Positions 1 through 9,616 of a DNA stretch of 33,204 nucleotides are shown here, piece after piece. The DNA is from Actinomycetota bacterium. Its GTDB lineage: Bacteria; Actinomycetota; Acidimicrobiia; Acidimicrobiales; AC-9. The notes below the pieces were generated by a model. That model was not told where the DNA came from, ran no database searches, and saw only the letters and a list, made by a program, of their open reading frames with translations. A program made the translations under genes and the position numbers. The DNA lies in the NCBI GenBank assembly GCA_005888295.1, contig VAWP01000067.1, positions 1 to 33,204 on the forward strand, in the 5' to 3' direction. Numbering within the stretch: position 1 is the stretch's first letter; each line of letters begins with the position of its first letter.

Positions 1-708
1 CTGAGTGGTGTGCCGCCGCGCGACCGGGAGACCCGGGTGCGCCAGCTCCTGGCCCAGGTCGGCCTCAACCCGGAGCACATCAACCGCTTCCCGCATGAGT
101 TCTCCGGGGGTCAGCGCCAGCGCGTCGGCGTCGCCCGTGCCCTGTCGGTCGATCCCCGGCTCATCGCGCTCGACGAGCCCGTGTCGGCCCTCGACGTCTC
201 GATCCAGGCCCAGGTGATCAACCTGCTCGACGACCTCCAGGACGACCTCGGGTTGTCCTACGTCTTCGTGGCCCACGACCTGAGCGTCGTTCGGCACGTG
301 TCGGACCGCATCGCCGTGATGTACCTCGGAAAGCTGGTCGAGCTCTCGCCGGCCGAGGAGCTGTACTCCCGGCCCGTGCATCCCTACACGGCCGCGCTCT
401 TGTCGGCGATCCCGATCCCGGACCCCGAACGCACCCGGTCCCGGCACCGGCTGTCCGTCTCCGGTGAGCCCCCCAACCCTCTCGACCCGCCGCCCGGGTG
501 CCGGTTCCACACCCGCTGCCCCCGTGCGACCGAGGTGTGCCAGAACACCGAGCCGCCGCTCACCGCCTACGCCGGCGGGCACCTCGCGGCCTGCCATCAT
601 CCGCTCGACGTGACGCCGGTCGAGCTGGCGGGGGCGACCCGGTCACCGCTGAGCCCGCTCACGGCCGGCGACCCACCCCCCGCTCCGACCCCTACGCTGG
701 GAAGATGA
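1..708 (+). CDS. Oligopeptide/dipeptide ABC transporter ATP-binding protein (OppF/DppF type), 5'-truncated by window edge
   Basis: Frame open from base 1 ([17 protein letters not shown]...); ABC signature [15 protein letters not shown], Walker [14 protein letters not shown]-loop FVAHDLSVV, and C-terminal oligopeptide-transporter Cys region [15 protein letters not shown]...ACHH. Confidence 0.95.
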   Translation: MSGVPPRDRETRVRQLLAQVGLNPEHINRFPHEFSGGQRQRVGVARALSVDPRLIALDEPVSALDVSIQAQVINLLDDLQDDLGLSYVFVAHDLSVVRHVSDRIAVMYLGKLVELSPAEELYSRPVHPYTAALLSAIPIPDPERTRSRHRLSVSGEPPNPLDPPPGCRFHTRCPRATEVCQNTEPPLTAYAGGHLAACHHPLDVTPVELAGATRSPLSPLTAGDPPPAPTPTLGR

Positions 709-998
709 CGGCGCGCGAGGTCCAGGCCCAGCTCCTCGCCGAGCTGCAACAGCAACTCACCAACCTGGAGGGCCAGCGCGGCGACACCGCCGTCGTCACG
801 TCAGTCAGCGGGCTGATGCCAGCCGAGCGGGTGCTCCTGCTGGCGCGGGCCTACCGGCACCTCGCCGGCTCGGGCGAAGGCCGCGCCCCCGAGGCCGTCA
901 TGGAGCTCGTCCTCGACGCCATCGGCAAGGAGACGTCCGAGCCGCGCAATGCGGAACAGCTGGCGGCGGCGTTCGACCTGCTCGCCGGGCCGCCCTAG
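705..998 (+). CDS. Small hypothetical protein (97 aa), translationally coupled to the ABC ATPase
   Basis: ATG at 705 overlaps the upstream TGA (ATGA); helical, charged sequence [27 protein letters not shown]...; same frame as ORF 498..998. Confidence 0.6.
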   Translation: MTAREVQAQLLAELQQQLTNLEGQRGDTAVVTSVSGLMPAERVLLLARAYRHLAGSGEGRAPEAVMELVLDAIGKETSEPRNAEQLAAAFDLLAGPP

Positions 999-1204
999 AG
1001 GCCCGATCGGACGGCCCGATCGGCGAGTACCCCGCTCGCGCAGACCCGGGCTGTGCCGGCACAATGGGGTGGATGCCGCTCCGTAGTCACTCGAGCCGGG
1101 CACTGACAGGCGCCCCCGGCGACCCCGTCGAATCCCTGGACCCACCAGGTTGCGACACCGCCGCGCCTGATAGAGACTCGATCGAGCGCACGAGGGGGTA
1201 GTCC

Positions 1205-2308
1205 ATGTCAGTGCGCCGGGTCAGCCCGCGGCTGCGACCCTCCGCCTCCGGGCTCACCATGGCGCTGGTCCTCGGCAGTTGTCTGGGCTCTATGGCCGTG
1301 CTGAGCAGCGTCGGCAACGAAGCAGCAGCGGCGGACCCCGCGCCGCCCTCGTCGACGACCTCGACCACGTCCGCGCCGCCGACCACCACGCCGGCCACCA
1401 CCACACCGCCCAGCACGACCACCACCAGCGCGCCGGCGACGACCACAACGAGCAATCTGCCGCGGACGGCGGCGCCCACCACGACCACGGCGGTACCCCA
1501 GACCACCGGCCTTCCACCGACGAGCACGACGGCGCCGCAGAGCCAGTCGGGGTCAAGCGGCCCGGTCGCCCTGGCGGTGGTGGTGAGCACCGGGGACGGG
1601 CTGGTGGTACAGAGCACCGATGGGACCCAGAGCCCGGCCCAGGTGGGACAGAGCCTGCAACCGGGCGACCAGCTGAGCACGACCGGCACGCCGAGCTCGT
1701 CCTCCGCCGCCCATCCGGCCACCATCCGATGGCTGCAGGGCGGCACGACCGACATCTACGACGCCACGCCCCGGATCTTCGTCCGCGGCCACCGGTCCGT
1801 GCCCCCAATTGCCACCACGATCGTGATCAACGCCGATCCCACACCGACGCTCAAGGTGAGCCAGGGGTTCGCCAGGTTCTGGTTCTCGTCCGGCGAGAAG
1901 GGCTGGTACAGCTTCGTGGCGTCGACCGAGGCCGTCGTCGCCACCGTGAGGGGCACCGACTTCACCATCGGCGACGACGCGTCGACGCGGACGAGCACGG
2001 TCGGAGTGACCCAGGACGCCGTGGAGGTGGCGCCGGTCAACCCATCGCTGCAGCCGTTCCAGCTCTCCGCCGGCAGCCAGGTCCAGGTCACCCCGGATCG
2101 GGTGGGTCCGATCACCCCTTTGGCCGACCAGTCCGCCAACAGCGCCAAGAGGCCATCGGCACGGTCGACCACGACGACGTTGGTGCTGTGGCTGGTCGGC
2201 CTCCTGCTGACCGTCGCCGTGGCCTCGGCGGCCGTCGGCCTGACGAGCCTGTGGCCCGAAAGCGTCGTCAGGCCCCGCCCGTTCCTGCTCTCCCGCCTCG
2301 CCCGGTAG
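1205..2308 (+). CDS. FecR-domain protein with N-terminal hydrophobic segment, Thr/Pro-rich linker and C-terminal TM helix
   Basis: FecR-like pattern 'VQSTDGTQSPAQVGQSLQPGDQLSTTG...ATIRWLQGGTTDIYD...VVATVRGTDFTIGDDASTRTSTVGVTQDAVEV'; low-complexity TTTTS/P linker; C-terminal LVLWLVGLLLTVAVASAAVGL. Confidence 0.8.
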   Translation: MSVRRVSPRLRPSASGLTMALVLGSCLGSMAVLSSVGNEAAAADPAPPSSTTSTTSAPPTTTPATTTPPSTTTTSAPATTTTSNLPRTAAPTTTTAVPQTTGLPPTSTTAPQSQSGSSGPVALAVVVSTGDGLVVQSTDGTQSPAQVGQSLQPGDQLSTTGTPSSSSAAHPATIRWLQGGTTDIYDATPRIFVRGHRSVPPIATTIVINADPTPTLKVSQGFARFWFSSGEKGWYSFVASTEAVVATVRGTDFTIGDDASTRTSTVGVTQDAVEVAPVNPSLQPFQLSAGSQVQVTPDRVGPITPLADQSANSAKRPSARSTTTTLVLWLVGLLLTVAVASAAVGLTSLWPESVVRPRPFLLSRLAR

Positions 2309-2661
2309 TGACGCCCGACCTGTCCTTCGCCCACGCCGGACCGCCGGGGGCGACGGGATGGGTCACGCTCCCGTCGGGCCCGTCGGGGGAGGTGACCGAG
2401 CCCGTGCCGGAGACGCGGTCCCCATCGGCGAGCGGGTCGGACGGGCAGTCGGCGTGGGAGCCGACCCACCGGGTGCCCCCGGAGGGCATGAAGGCGAGGG
2501 CCATCCCGGTCGCCGCCGCAGGCGACGTGGCCAGCCTCGACCCCGACCTGGCGGTGCGCGTGGTCGAGCACCGAGGTGACTGGGCCAACGTGCTGTCGGC
2601 CGACGGGTGGTCGGGATGGGTGGATGCCCGCAAGCTGCGAGAAGGGCCCGACTCGAGCTGA
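2308..2661 (+). CDS. Small protein with SH3-like C-terminal domain, coupled to the FecR-domain gene
   Basis: GTG at 2308 overlaps the upstream TAG (TAGTG); C-terminus 'MKARAIPVAAAGDVASLDPDLAVRVVEHRGDWANVLSADGWSGWVDARKL' resembles a bacterial SH3-like domain. Confidence 0.6.
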   Translation: MTPDLSFAHAGPPGATGWVTLPSGPSGEVTEPVPETRSPSASGSDGQSAWEPTHRVPPEGMKARAIPVAAAGDVASLDPDLAVRVVEHRGDWANVLSADGWSGWVDARKLREGPDSS

Positions 2662-2672
2662 GCCGACCTCGC

Positions 2673-3836
2673 CTATCCCTGGCCCGGTAGCTGCGGGCCC
2701 ATGAGGTCGGCGAAATTGTCGCAGTAGAAGCGCTGCTTGGCCTGCTCGGAGACGCCGGCGAGTGACGCCTCGAAACGCCCCAGTGGATTGCGTCCGCCCT
2801 CGACGTGCGGGTAGTCCGACGAGAACAGGCAGACATCGTCACCGGCGTTGTCGATGATCCACCCGGCGTCCTCGTGTGGGTACGGCGTCACCCGCACCTG
2901 CCGCCGGACGAACTCGCTGGGCTTGAGGGACAGGCGCTGCAGCCGCTCCTCGTTGCGCACGAAGGCGGTGGCGGCCGAGTCCATCGACCGCATCCAGCCC
3001 GGCACCCAGGACGCGCCCTGCTCGATCACACCCACCTTGAGCTCCGGGAACCGGTCCAGCACGCCGTCGATGATCATGGTGGCGAGCGTCTGCATGGGCG
3101 GATAGGGGATGGCCATGTAGTCGACGGAGCGGAAGTTGCCGTCACCGCCGTGGAAGTCGGGCACCGGCGGCAGCCCGTTCTCGAAGTAGCTGGGATCGAG
3201 CAGCCGTCCACCCCCGCCGACGTGGAACACGATCGGCACCTGCGCCTCCTGGGCCTGGGCCCAGACGGGGTCGAGGGCGACGTGGCTCGGGCTGTGGCCA
3301 GGTGGGCAGGCCGAGGGGATCATGAGCGACTTGCAGCCCAATCCGATGGCCTCGGCCGCGGTGGCCCTCGCCTGCTCGAAGTCGACCAGAGGCACGTACC
3401 CCACGGCCAGCAGCCGGCGGTCGACCGAGCAGAAGTCGACCATGGCCCGGTTGTGCGCACGGGCCAGGCCGTAGGCGTACTCGACGTCGTCGCCGTGCTC
3501 GACGCGCACCAGCTCCTTGTTGGTGAAGGTGTTGAACACCAGCTGACTGGCGAAGCCGAGCAGGTCGAGTGCCCGGGAACGGTCCTCGGCGATGAGCGAC
3601 CCGGTGGCCCGCCAGTTCTTGCGCAGCCAGACCTGCTGGCCCTCCTCGGCGCGGTAGGCCGGGTCGGCGTGCAGCCCCTGGTGCCGATCCAGCTCCTCGC
3701 GCTCGGACCGATTGAGGTCGTAGGCCGGCCGCAGTCGGGCCCGGAGGCCGGGGTCGGCATATGGCACGTACCAGTCGGGCGTCTCCATCACGTGGGAGTC
3801 GGCGTCGTGGACCACCGGGAGCGGGAGCGCGGTCAT
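2673..3836 (-). CDS. Amidohydrolase family protein (TIM-barrel metal-dependent hydrolase)
   Basis: N-terminal VVHDADSHVMETPDWY, 'VPIVFHVGGGG', C-terminal 'CLFSSDYPHVEGGRNPLGRFEASL' typical of amidohydrolase_2 proteins. Confidence 0.9.
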   Translation of the reverse strand: MTALPLPVVHDADSHVMETPDWYVPYADPGLRARLRPAYDLNRSEREELDRHQGLHADPAYRAEEGQQVWLRKNWRATGSLIAEDRSRALDLLGFASQLVFNTFTNKELVRVEHGDDVEYAYGLARAHNRAMVDFCSVDRRLLAVGYVPLVDFEQARATAAEAIGLGCKSLMIPSACPPGHSPSHVALDPVWAQAQEAQVPIVFHVGGGGRLLDPSYFENGLPPVPDFHGGDGNFRSVDYMAIPYPPMQTLATMIIDGVLDRFPELKVGVIEQGASWVPGWMRSMDSAATAFVRNEERLQRLSLKPSEFVRRQVRVTPYPHEDAGWIIDNAGDDVCLFSSDYPHVEGGRNPLGRFEASLAGVSEQAKQRFYCDNFADLMGPQLPGQG

Positions 3837-3861
3837 GTCGTCACACTACGTCCGTTTTACA

Positions 3862-3927
3862 CCGGCCTCCCGGGCCTGCTGTGCTCCCTTCGAGCCGGCC
3901 TCCCGGGCCGGCTGTGCGCCCCTCGAG
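3862..3927 (-). repeat. Hairpin-repeat locus A: two tandem 33-bp units CCGGCCTCCCGGGCC(T/G)GCTGTGC(T/G)CCC(T/C)TCGAG
   Basis: Copies 3862-3894 and 3895-3927; minus strand reads CACAGCCGGCCCGGGAGGCCGG, matching units at 22285-22348 and 26895-27044; lies between ccdA stop and amidohydrolase start. Confidence 0.9.
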
Positions 3928-3939
3928 CCGGCACGGTGC

Positions 3940-4746
3940 TCACCCGAGGGAGACGAGGCGGCCCAGCCCGACAGCCTCGAGCGCCGACTGGAGCTGCGTG
4001 GTCACCCAGGTGAGCCGGTCGAGAGCGAGCAGGACCCCGAAGCCGGCCAGGACCACCGCTGACGAGAACGTGAGAACGGTGAAGTGCCGCCTGACCCAGT
4101 CGAAGGCACCAGCGAGCCGGCCCAACGCCAGCCCGGTGGCGAGGAACGGCACGCCGAGGCCGAGGGAGTAGCAGGCCAACAAGGCAGCGCCTTGGAGGGC
4201 CCGTCCCTGGGTCGCGGCGATGGCCAGCACCGAGGCCAGGATGGGACCGATGCACGGGGTCCACCCGAAGCCGAACGCGGCACCGGCCACCGGGGCGGCG
4301 AAGGGCCCGAACCGCGACGGGCTGGGGTGGAAGCGGGCCTCGGCGTACATCCACCAGGCCCGCAGCCGGGCCGGACGACCGGCTCGGGAGCTCAGCACGA
4401 GCGAGCCCACCAGGAAGGCCGCCATGACCAGTACGGCGACGCCCGAGAGCCGGGTGAGCAGGACGTGGTTGCGGAACAGGACCTGGCCGACTGCCGTCGC
4501 CGACAGCCCGAGCAGGATGAAGACGGCCGAGAAGCCGGCCACGAACAGGGTCGTGTCGCGGGTGATGCGGCCGAGATGGTGGCGGGGGCCGGAGCGCACC
4601 TCGGCGACATCGAGGCCGGTGACGACCGACAGGTAGGCGGGAACGATCGGCAGCACGCACGGGGACGCGAACGAGACGAGGCCACCGCCGAACGCAGCCA
4701 GGTAGCTCACACCTTCGACGCTCTGGGACATGGTCGGAACCGGCAT
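3940..4746 (-). CDS. ccdA: Cytochrome c biogenesis protein, CcdA/DsbD transmembrane type
   Basis: Multi-TM protein with 'GLVSFASPCVLPIVPAYLSVVTG' and 'FGFGWTPCIGPILASVLAIA' CcdA Cys-Pro motifs. Confidence 0.93.
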   Translation of the reverse strand: MPVPTMSQSVEGVSYLAAFGGGLVSFASPCVLPIVPAYLSVVTGLDVAEVRSGPRHHLGRITRDTTLFVAGFSAVFILLGLSATAVGQVLFRNHVLLTRLSGVAVLVMAAFLVGSLVLSSRAGRPARLRAWWMYAEARFHPSPSRFGPFAAPVAGAAFGFGWTPCIGPILASVLAIAATQGRALQGAALLACYSLGLGVPFLATGLALGRLAGAFDWVRRHFTVLTFSSAVVLAGFGVLLALDRLTWVTTQLQSALEAVGLGRLVSLG

Positions 4747-4801
4747 GCTAGCCCTGCGACCTGCCCAGACGCGAATCGAGCCGGGTCGGGCAGACCCTCG
4801 G

Positions 4802-5632
4802 TCAGCAATCGAGGTCGAGTCGCCCGGGGTGGCTGTACACGTTGGCCCGCTGGCCGCGGATGAAGCCCACCACGGTCATGCCGAGGTCGCGCGCCGTCGT
4901 CACCGCCAGGCTCGAGGGAGCCGACACGGCAGCGAGGATGGGGATACCCGCCAGGGCGGCCTTCTGCACGATCTCGAAGCTCACCCGGCCCGAGACCACC
5001 AGCACCCGGTCGTCCCGCGGTAGAGCTCCGTCGAGCAGGCCCCGGCCCACCAGCTTGCCCACCGCGTTGTGACGGCCGACATCCTCGCGCACGGTCAGCA
5101 GGTTGCCTTCGGGGTCCGACAGCCCGGCGGCGTGGAGACCTCCGGTCTGCTCGAACAGCCGCTGGCAGCTGCGCAGGGCGTCCGGCAGGGTGAGGACCGT
5201 CGACATGGCCACGCGTGGGCCCGGTCCCAGGACGTCGCACCGGCGCCGGAGGTGCTCGAGGGTCGCCGTACCGCAGATGCCGCAAGCCGCCGTCACCGAG
5301 AACGTCCGCTGGACGCCCTCCAGCGCCGCCGGTCGGGCGAGACGCACCGTGACGATGTTGTAGCGCTGCGCCTCGCCCGGCGGCACGTCGCAGTAGCGCA
5401 CGGACGCCACGTCCACGTCGGACGTGACGACACCCTCCGAGCGCAGGAAGCCCACGGCCAGCTCGAAGTCGTGCCCTGGTGTACGCATGGTGACGCTCAC
5501 CGCCGTGGGCTCGTCGCCGGGACCGCCGACGCGGATCTCCATGGGCTCCTCGGCGGCGAGGCGGTCGGGAAGCTCGAGGCGGCGATCGCCGCGCACGGCG
5601 ACCACGTTCGTCGGCGTCACCAGCCGGCTCAT
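4802..5632 (-). CDS. fdhD: Formate dehydrogenase accessory sulfurtransferase FdhD
   Basis: 'ACGICG' loop, 'TGGLHAAGLSD', 'REDVGRHNAVGKLVG', 'VSGRVSFEIVQKAALAGIPILAAVSAPSSLAV'; start chosen at MSRLVTPTNVV (5632); ORF continues to 5734. Confidence 0.93.
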   Translation of the reverse strand: MSRLVTPTNVVAVRGDRRLELPDRLAAEEPMEIRVGGPGDEPTAVSVTMRTPGHDFELAVGFLRSEGVVTSDVDVASVRYCDVPPGEAQRYNIVTVRLARPAALEGVQRTFSVTAACGICGTATLEHLRRRCDVLGPGPRVAMSTVLTLPDALRSCQRLFEQTGGLHAAGLSDPEGNLLTVREDVGRHNAVGKLVGRGLLDGALPRDDRVLVVSGRVSFEIVQKAALAGIPILAAVSAPSSLAVTTARDLGMTVVGFIRGQRANVYSHPGRLDLDC

Positions 5633-5708
5633 CCCCTCACCAGCCTCAGCCGGGCCGGACCGGCGGGTGTGTCCAGGTCGGCGAAGGCGCTGCCCCGCAT
5701 GGGAGTCC

Positions 5709-8580
5709 TTATTCCCCTCGCCTGGTCGCATCATCGGCTACGTCGAGGAAGCGCTCGATCAGCTGGGCCAGGTGCACGGCCCGCCGGCCCGTGCCGTGCT
5801 CGATCTGGGTGCGGCAGCTGAAACCGTCGGCCACCACGATCGTGGCCGGATCGGCGCGCCGTACGGCCGGGAAGAGCGCCCGCTCGCCGATCGCCATCGA
5901 CAGCTCGTACTTGTCGGTCTCGAAGCCCCACGACCCGGCCAGGCCGCAGCACCCGGTGTCCGGCGTCTCCCAATCGACGTGCAGCCTGTCCAGCAGCGCC
6001 TCGTCGGCGTCCAACCCCATCACGGAGCGCTGGTGGCAGTGCCCCTGCACGAGGACCTGGGCGTCACCGGCGGGGAGCTCCCAATCGGGCGCGTGGGTCT
6101 GGAGGAGCTCACCGAGCGTGTGGGTCTGGGCGGCGAGGCGCGCCGCGTCGGGGTCGTCGGCGGTCAGCTCACCCAGCTCGTCCCGGAGCGACGCGCAGCA
6201 ACTGGGCTCGGCGACCACGACCGGCATGCCCGCCCGGACCATCGGTCGCAGCGCGTCGAGCATCCCGGCGTGCATGCGGCGTGCAGCGGTCAGCATGCCG
6301 TAGTCGAACAGCGGTCGTCCGCAACACACCACTGTCGGCGGAACGAGGACCTCGAAGTCGGCGGCTTCGAGGACGGTGACCACGGCGCGGTCGACTTCGG
6401 GATGGAAGTAGTTGCTGAAGGTGTCGGGAAGGAGCACCACCGGCCGTCGGCCCGGCTTCCAAGCCGGCCTCGGGCGGCGGGCGAACCAGTGACGGAAGCT
6501 CTCGGCGGCGAAGGTGGGCACGGCCCGCTGCGGAGCGACCCCGGCCATTCGCTTGACGGCGTCGGCCGTACCAGTCGTACGCATCGCCAGGTTGACGAAC
6601 CGCGGCGCGGCGGACGCGAGCCGGGCGCCGTACATGATCAGCCCCATGGCGTAGGCCGGTCGGGGCCGTACCCGTCGCTCGTAGTAGTGGGACAGGAACT
6701 CCGACTTGTAGGTGGCCATGTCGACGCCCACCGGGCATTCGCTCTTGCAGCCTTTGCAGGACAGGCAGAGGTCCAAGGCGTCGAACACCTCACGCGACCG
6801 CCAACCGTCGGTGATCACGTCTCCCTGGAGCATCTCGAACAGGAGGCGGGCCCGGCCGCGGGTGGAGTGCTCCTCATCGCGGGTCACCATGTAGCTGGGG
6901 CACATGAGCCCGCCTTCCTCGCGCCGGCACTTGCCGACGCCCTCGCAGCGGAGCAGGGCCCGATCGAGGCGCCCGCCGTCAGGAGCAAGGCGAAAGTTGG
7001 TCGCAGGGGCCCAGCGGGGCCAGCCGGCACCCAGCCTGAGATTGTCGGTCGGGCCGAGCACCCGTCCGGGGTCGACGATCTTTCCAGGGTTCATGCGCCC
7101 GTCGGGATCCCAGATGGCCTTGAACTGGCGGAACGCCTCGACCAGTTCGGGACCGAACATCCTGGTGAGCAGTGCACCTCTCTGCTGGCCGTCTCCGTGC
7201 TCGCCCGACAGCGAGCCACCATGGCTCACGACGAGGTCGGCCGCATGATCGAGGAAGGAGCGGTATCGGTCGACACCGTGCGAGGACACGAGGTCGAAGG
7301 TGATCCGGGCGTGGACACATCCCTGGCCGAAGTGGCCGTAGATGGCGACGTCGTAGCCGTGGTCCTGACAGAGGCCCGACGCGCTCCGGCGGGACCGCCG
7401 AGTCCTCCCAGCCCGGCCAGAAGTCGCCACCGGGGAGACGGGCGATGGCGCCCACGGCGGCTTCCCGGACGGCCCAGATCCGGGACCGGGCGCGCTGGTC
7501 CTCGAAGACCCTGGCCCGCGGTGGACCCTCGAGGGACGCCACCAGGGACCGGGCCCGCGCGCCAGCCTCGTCGGCGCTGTCGGCACCCATCTCGACGACG
7601 AGGAACGCGCTGCCCTGAGGCAGCATCGCCAGCGCCTCGCCTCGGCCGCCCGTCCGGCGCAGCGGCCCGAAGAGCGCACCGTCCATGCCCTCGAGGGCGA
7701 TTGGACCGTGATCGATGATCTCCAGCACGTGATCCGCCGCCTCGCACAGGTCCCGGTACCCGACGACGACCACGGCCCGGTGTGGGGGACTGGCGATCAG
7801 CCGCACCACGGCCTCGAGGACCGTCACGCAGGTCCCCTCGGTGCCCACCAGGGCCCGGCCCACGTTGAAGCCGTTCTCGGGGAGAAGCTCGTCGAGGTTG
7901 TAGCCCGAGACCCGACGGGGAATCTGCGGGAAGCCACGCCGCACCTGATCGGCATATCGGTCGCGGAGATCCCGCAGGGCACGGTAGATCTCGCCCCGCC
8001 GGCCCCCGGCCGTGATGATCGCCTCGAGCGCCGCCGGTGCCGTCGCACCGACCGTGAGGCGCGTGCCGTCGTAGAGGAGAACGTCCAGGCTCTCGACGTT
8101 GTCCGACGTACGGCCGCCGATGACCGAGTGCACGCCGCAAGAGTTGTTGCCGATCATCCCGCCGAGGGTGCAGCGATCGTGGGTGGCCGGGTCGGGGCCG
8201 AAGGTCAGGCCGTGCCCGCCAGCCCGGTGCTGCAAGGCGTCGAGCACGGCTCCCGGCTGCACCCTGGCCGTCCGCCGTGCCGGGTCGAGCTCGACGACCC
8301 CGTTGAGGTACTTCGAGGTGTCGATGATCACGCCCGCGCCCGTGGCCTGGCCGGCGAGGCTGGTGCCGCCGCCGCGCATGGTGATGGCGGCGCCGTGCCG
8401 GCGGCATCCGTCGACGGCAGCGACGATGTCCCTGGTGTCCCGGGGGAGGACCACTCCGGCCGGGACCTGGCGGAAGTTCGAGGCGTCCGTCGACCACGCC
8501 GCCCGGGTCCCGCTGTCGAAGCGAACCTCGCCGCTGACCGCTCCTCGCAACGTCGCCTCGAGCGCGCCCGTGTCGGTCAC
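5709..8580 (-). pseudogene. FAD-binding oxidase fused to Fe-S/CCG domains (D-lactate/glycolate dehydrogenase-like), disrupted by internal deletion and frameshift
   Basis: ORF 6979..8580 gives the FAD_binding_4 half (...GGDFWPGWEDSAVPPERVG) and ORF 5709..7679 gives the continuation (LCQDHGYDVAIYGHFGQGCVHARITFDL... CxxCxxC and CCG motifs); frames change at about 7375-7385. Confidence 0.85.
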
Positions 8581-8590
8581 TCCATGAGGT

Positions 8591-9364
8591 CTAGCTCACC
8601 CGGACTTCGTCGGCCGACGGAACCCGGGTGGGGCGCAGTCCGGCACCCCGGCCCGTCGTCGCCAGGACCGTGGCGTCTCGCACTGCGCAACAGCGCTCGT
8701 CGTTGTTGAAGAAGGCGAAGGTGTCGGCGTCGGACCCCCAGACCTCGGCGAGCCGGCGGGCCCAGCTGGACAGCGCGGTACGCCCATAGCACGGCCGAGG
8801 AGTGGCCCGCCCCTCGTGGAAGCGGACATAGGCCCAGTCGGCCGTGCGCCACAGCGGCGTGCGCAGCCGGGGCCCGTCGGCCAGGCAGAGAGCAGCACCG
8901 TGGTCGGCGAGCAAACCAGCGGTCTCTTCGGTGAACCACGACTCGTGGCGCAGCTCGACGGCGACCCGCACGTCGGACGGAAAGCAGCTCAAGGTGGCGT
9001 CGAGGGCCCCGGTATCGGCCCGCAGCGTCGGCGGCAGCTGGAGCAGCACGGGGCCGAGCTTGGCGCCCAGGTGACGAGCCCGCGAAAGGAACAGCTGCAC
9101 CGGCTCGGCCGGCTGGTGAAGCCGACGGACGTGGGTCAGGTAGCGGCTCATCTTCACCGCCACCACGAAGTCGTCCGGGGTGCGTCGGGCCCAGTCGGCG
9201 AAGGTCCGGGCCTCCGGGAGACGGTAGAAGGCGTTGTTGACCTCCACCGTCTGGAAGCGGGCGGCGTAGTGCTCCAGCCAGCGGGCCTGGGCCACTCCGG
9301 ACGGGTAGAAGGTCTCCCGCCACGACCGGTACTGCCATCCCGAGGTCCCGATCAGCAGTGGCAT
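8591..9364 (-). CDS. DUF72 domain-containing protein (YecE-like)
   Basis: 'LIGTSGWQYRSWRETFYPSGVAQARWLEHYAARFQTVEVNNAFYRLP', 'YVRFHEG', 'FAFFNNDERCCAVRDA' typical of DUF72. Confidence 0.93.
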   Translation of the reverse strand: MPLLIGTSGWQYRSWRETFYPSGVAQARWLEHYAARFQTVEVNNAFYRLPEARTFADWARRTPDDFVVAVKMSRYLTHVRRLHQPAEPVQLFLSRARHLGAKLGPVLLQLPPTLRADTGALDATLSCFPSDVRVAVELRHESWFTEETAGLLADHGAALCLADGPRLRTPLWRTADWAYVRFHEGRATPRPCYGRTALSSWARRLAEVWGSDADTFAFFNNDERCCAVRDATVLATTGRGAGLRPTRVPSADEVRVS

Positions 9365-9466
9365 GTCGATGTCGCTGCGGGCGGCCGGTCCCGATCGGCG
9401 CCGGCGAGGGTACGCGTCCGGGCGCCCCCGGTCCGCGCTGTCGCCGGAGCGGCCTCCAGCGCGTCT

Positions 9467-9616
9467 CTACGCGAAGCGTCGGCCGGCCATGGCCGCCAGG
9501 GTGTGCTCGCGGCACAGCTCGGAGAACCCGACTGTCTGGCGGCCGCACTTCGACACGTCGCAGGTGGGCTTGCCGAGGAATGCCGTGTTCACCCGACGGA
9601 ACAGGTACCGAATCAT
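9467..9616 (-). CDS. Small Cys-containing protein (49 aa), possible zinc-binding microprotein
   Basis: MIRYLFRRVNTAFLGKPTCDVSKCGRQTVGFSELCREHTLAAMAGRRFA; good SD (AAGGAG) about 8 nt upstream of ATG at 9616; C-x5-C...C-x2-H arrangement. Confidence 0.55.
   Translation of the reverse strand: MIRYLFRRVNTAFLGKPTCDVSKCGRQTVGFSELCREHTLAAMAGRRFA

Noticed and set aside
6445-6475. Palindrome GGCCCGGCTTCCAAGCCGGCC resembling the hairpin family
   Set aside because: Loop and linker do not match CGGGA/GGGAGG; sits in coding sequence (RPAWKPGRRP) and is plausibly coincidental in GC-rich DNA.
7361-7420. Programmed ribosomal frameshift in the FAD/Fe-S oxidase
   Set aside because: No slippery heptamer, and conserved residues appear missing at the junction, so a deletion explains it better.
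5424-7718. 764-aa ORF on the plus strand
   Set aside because: Antisense to fdhD and the FAD/Fe-S oxidase, which show clear family motifs; non-protein-like composition.
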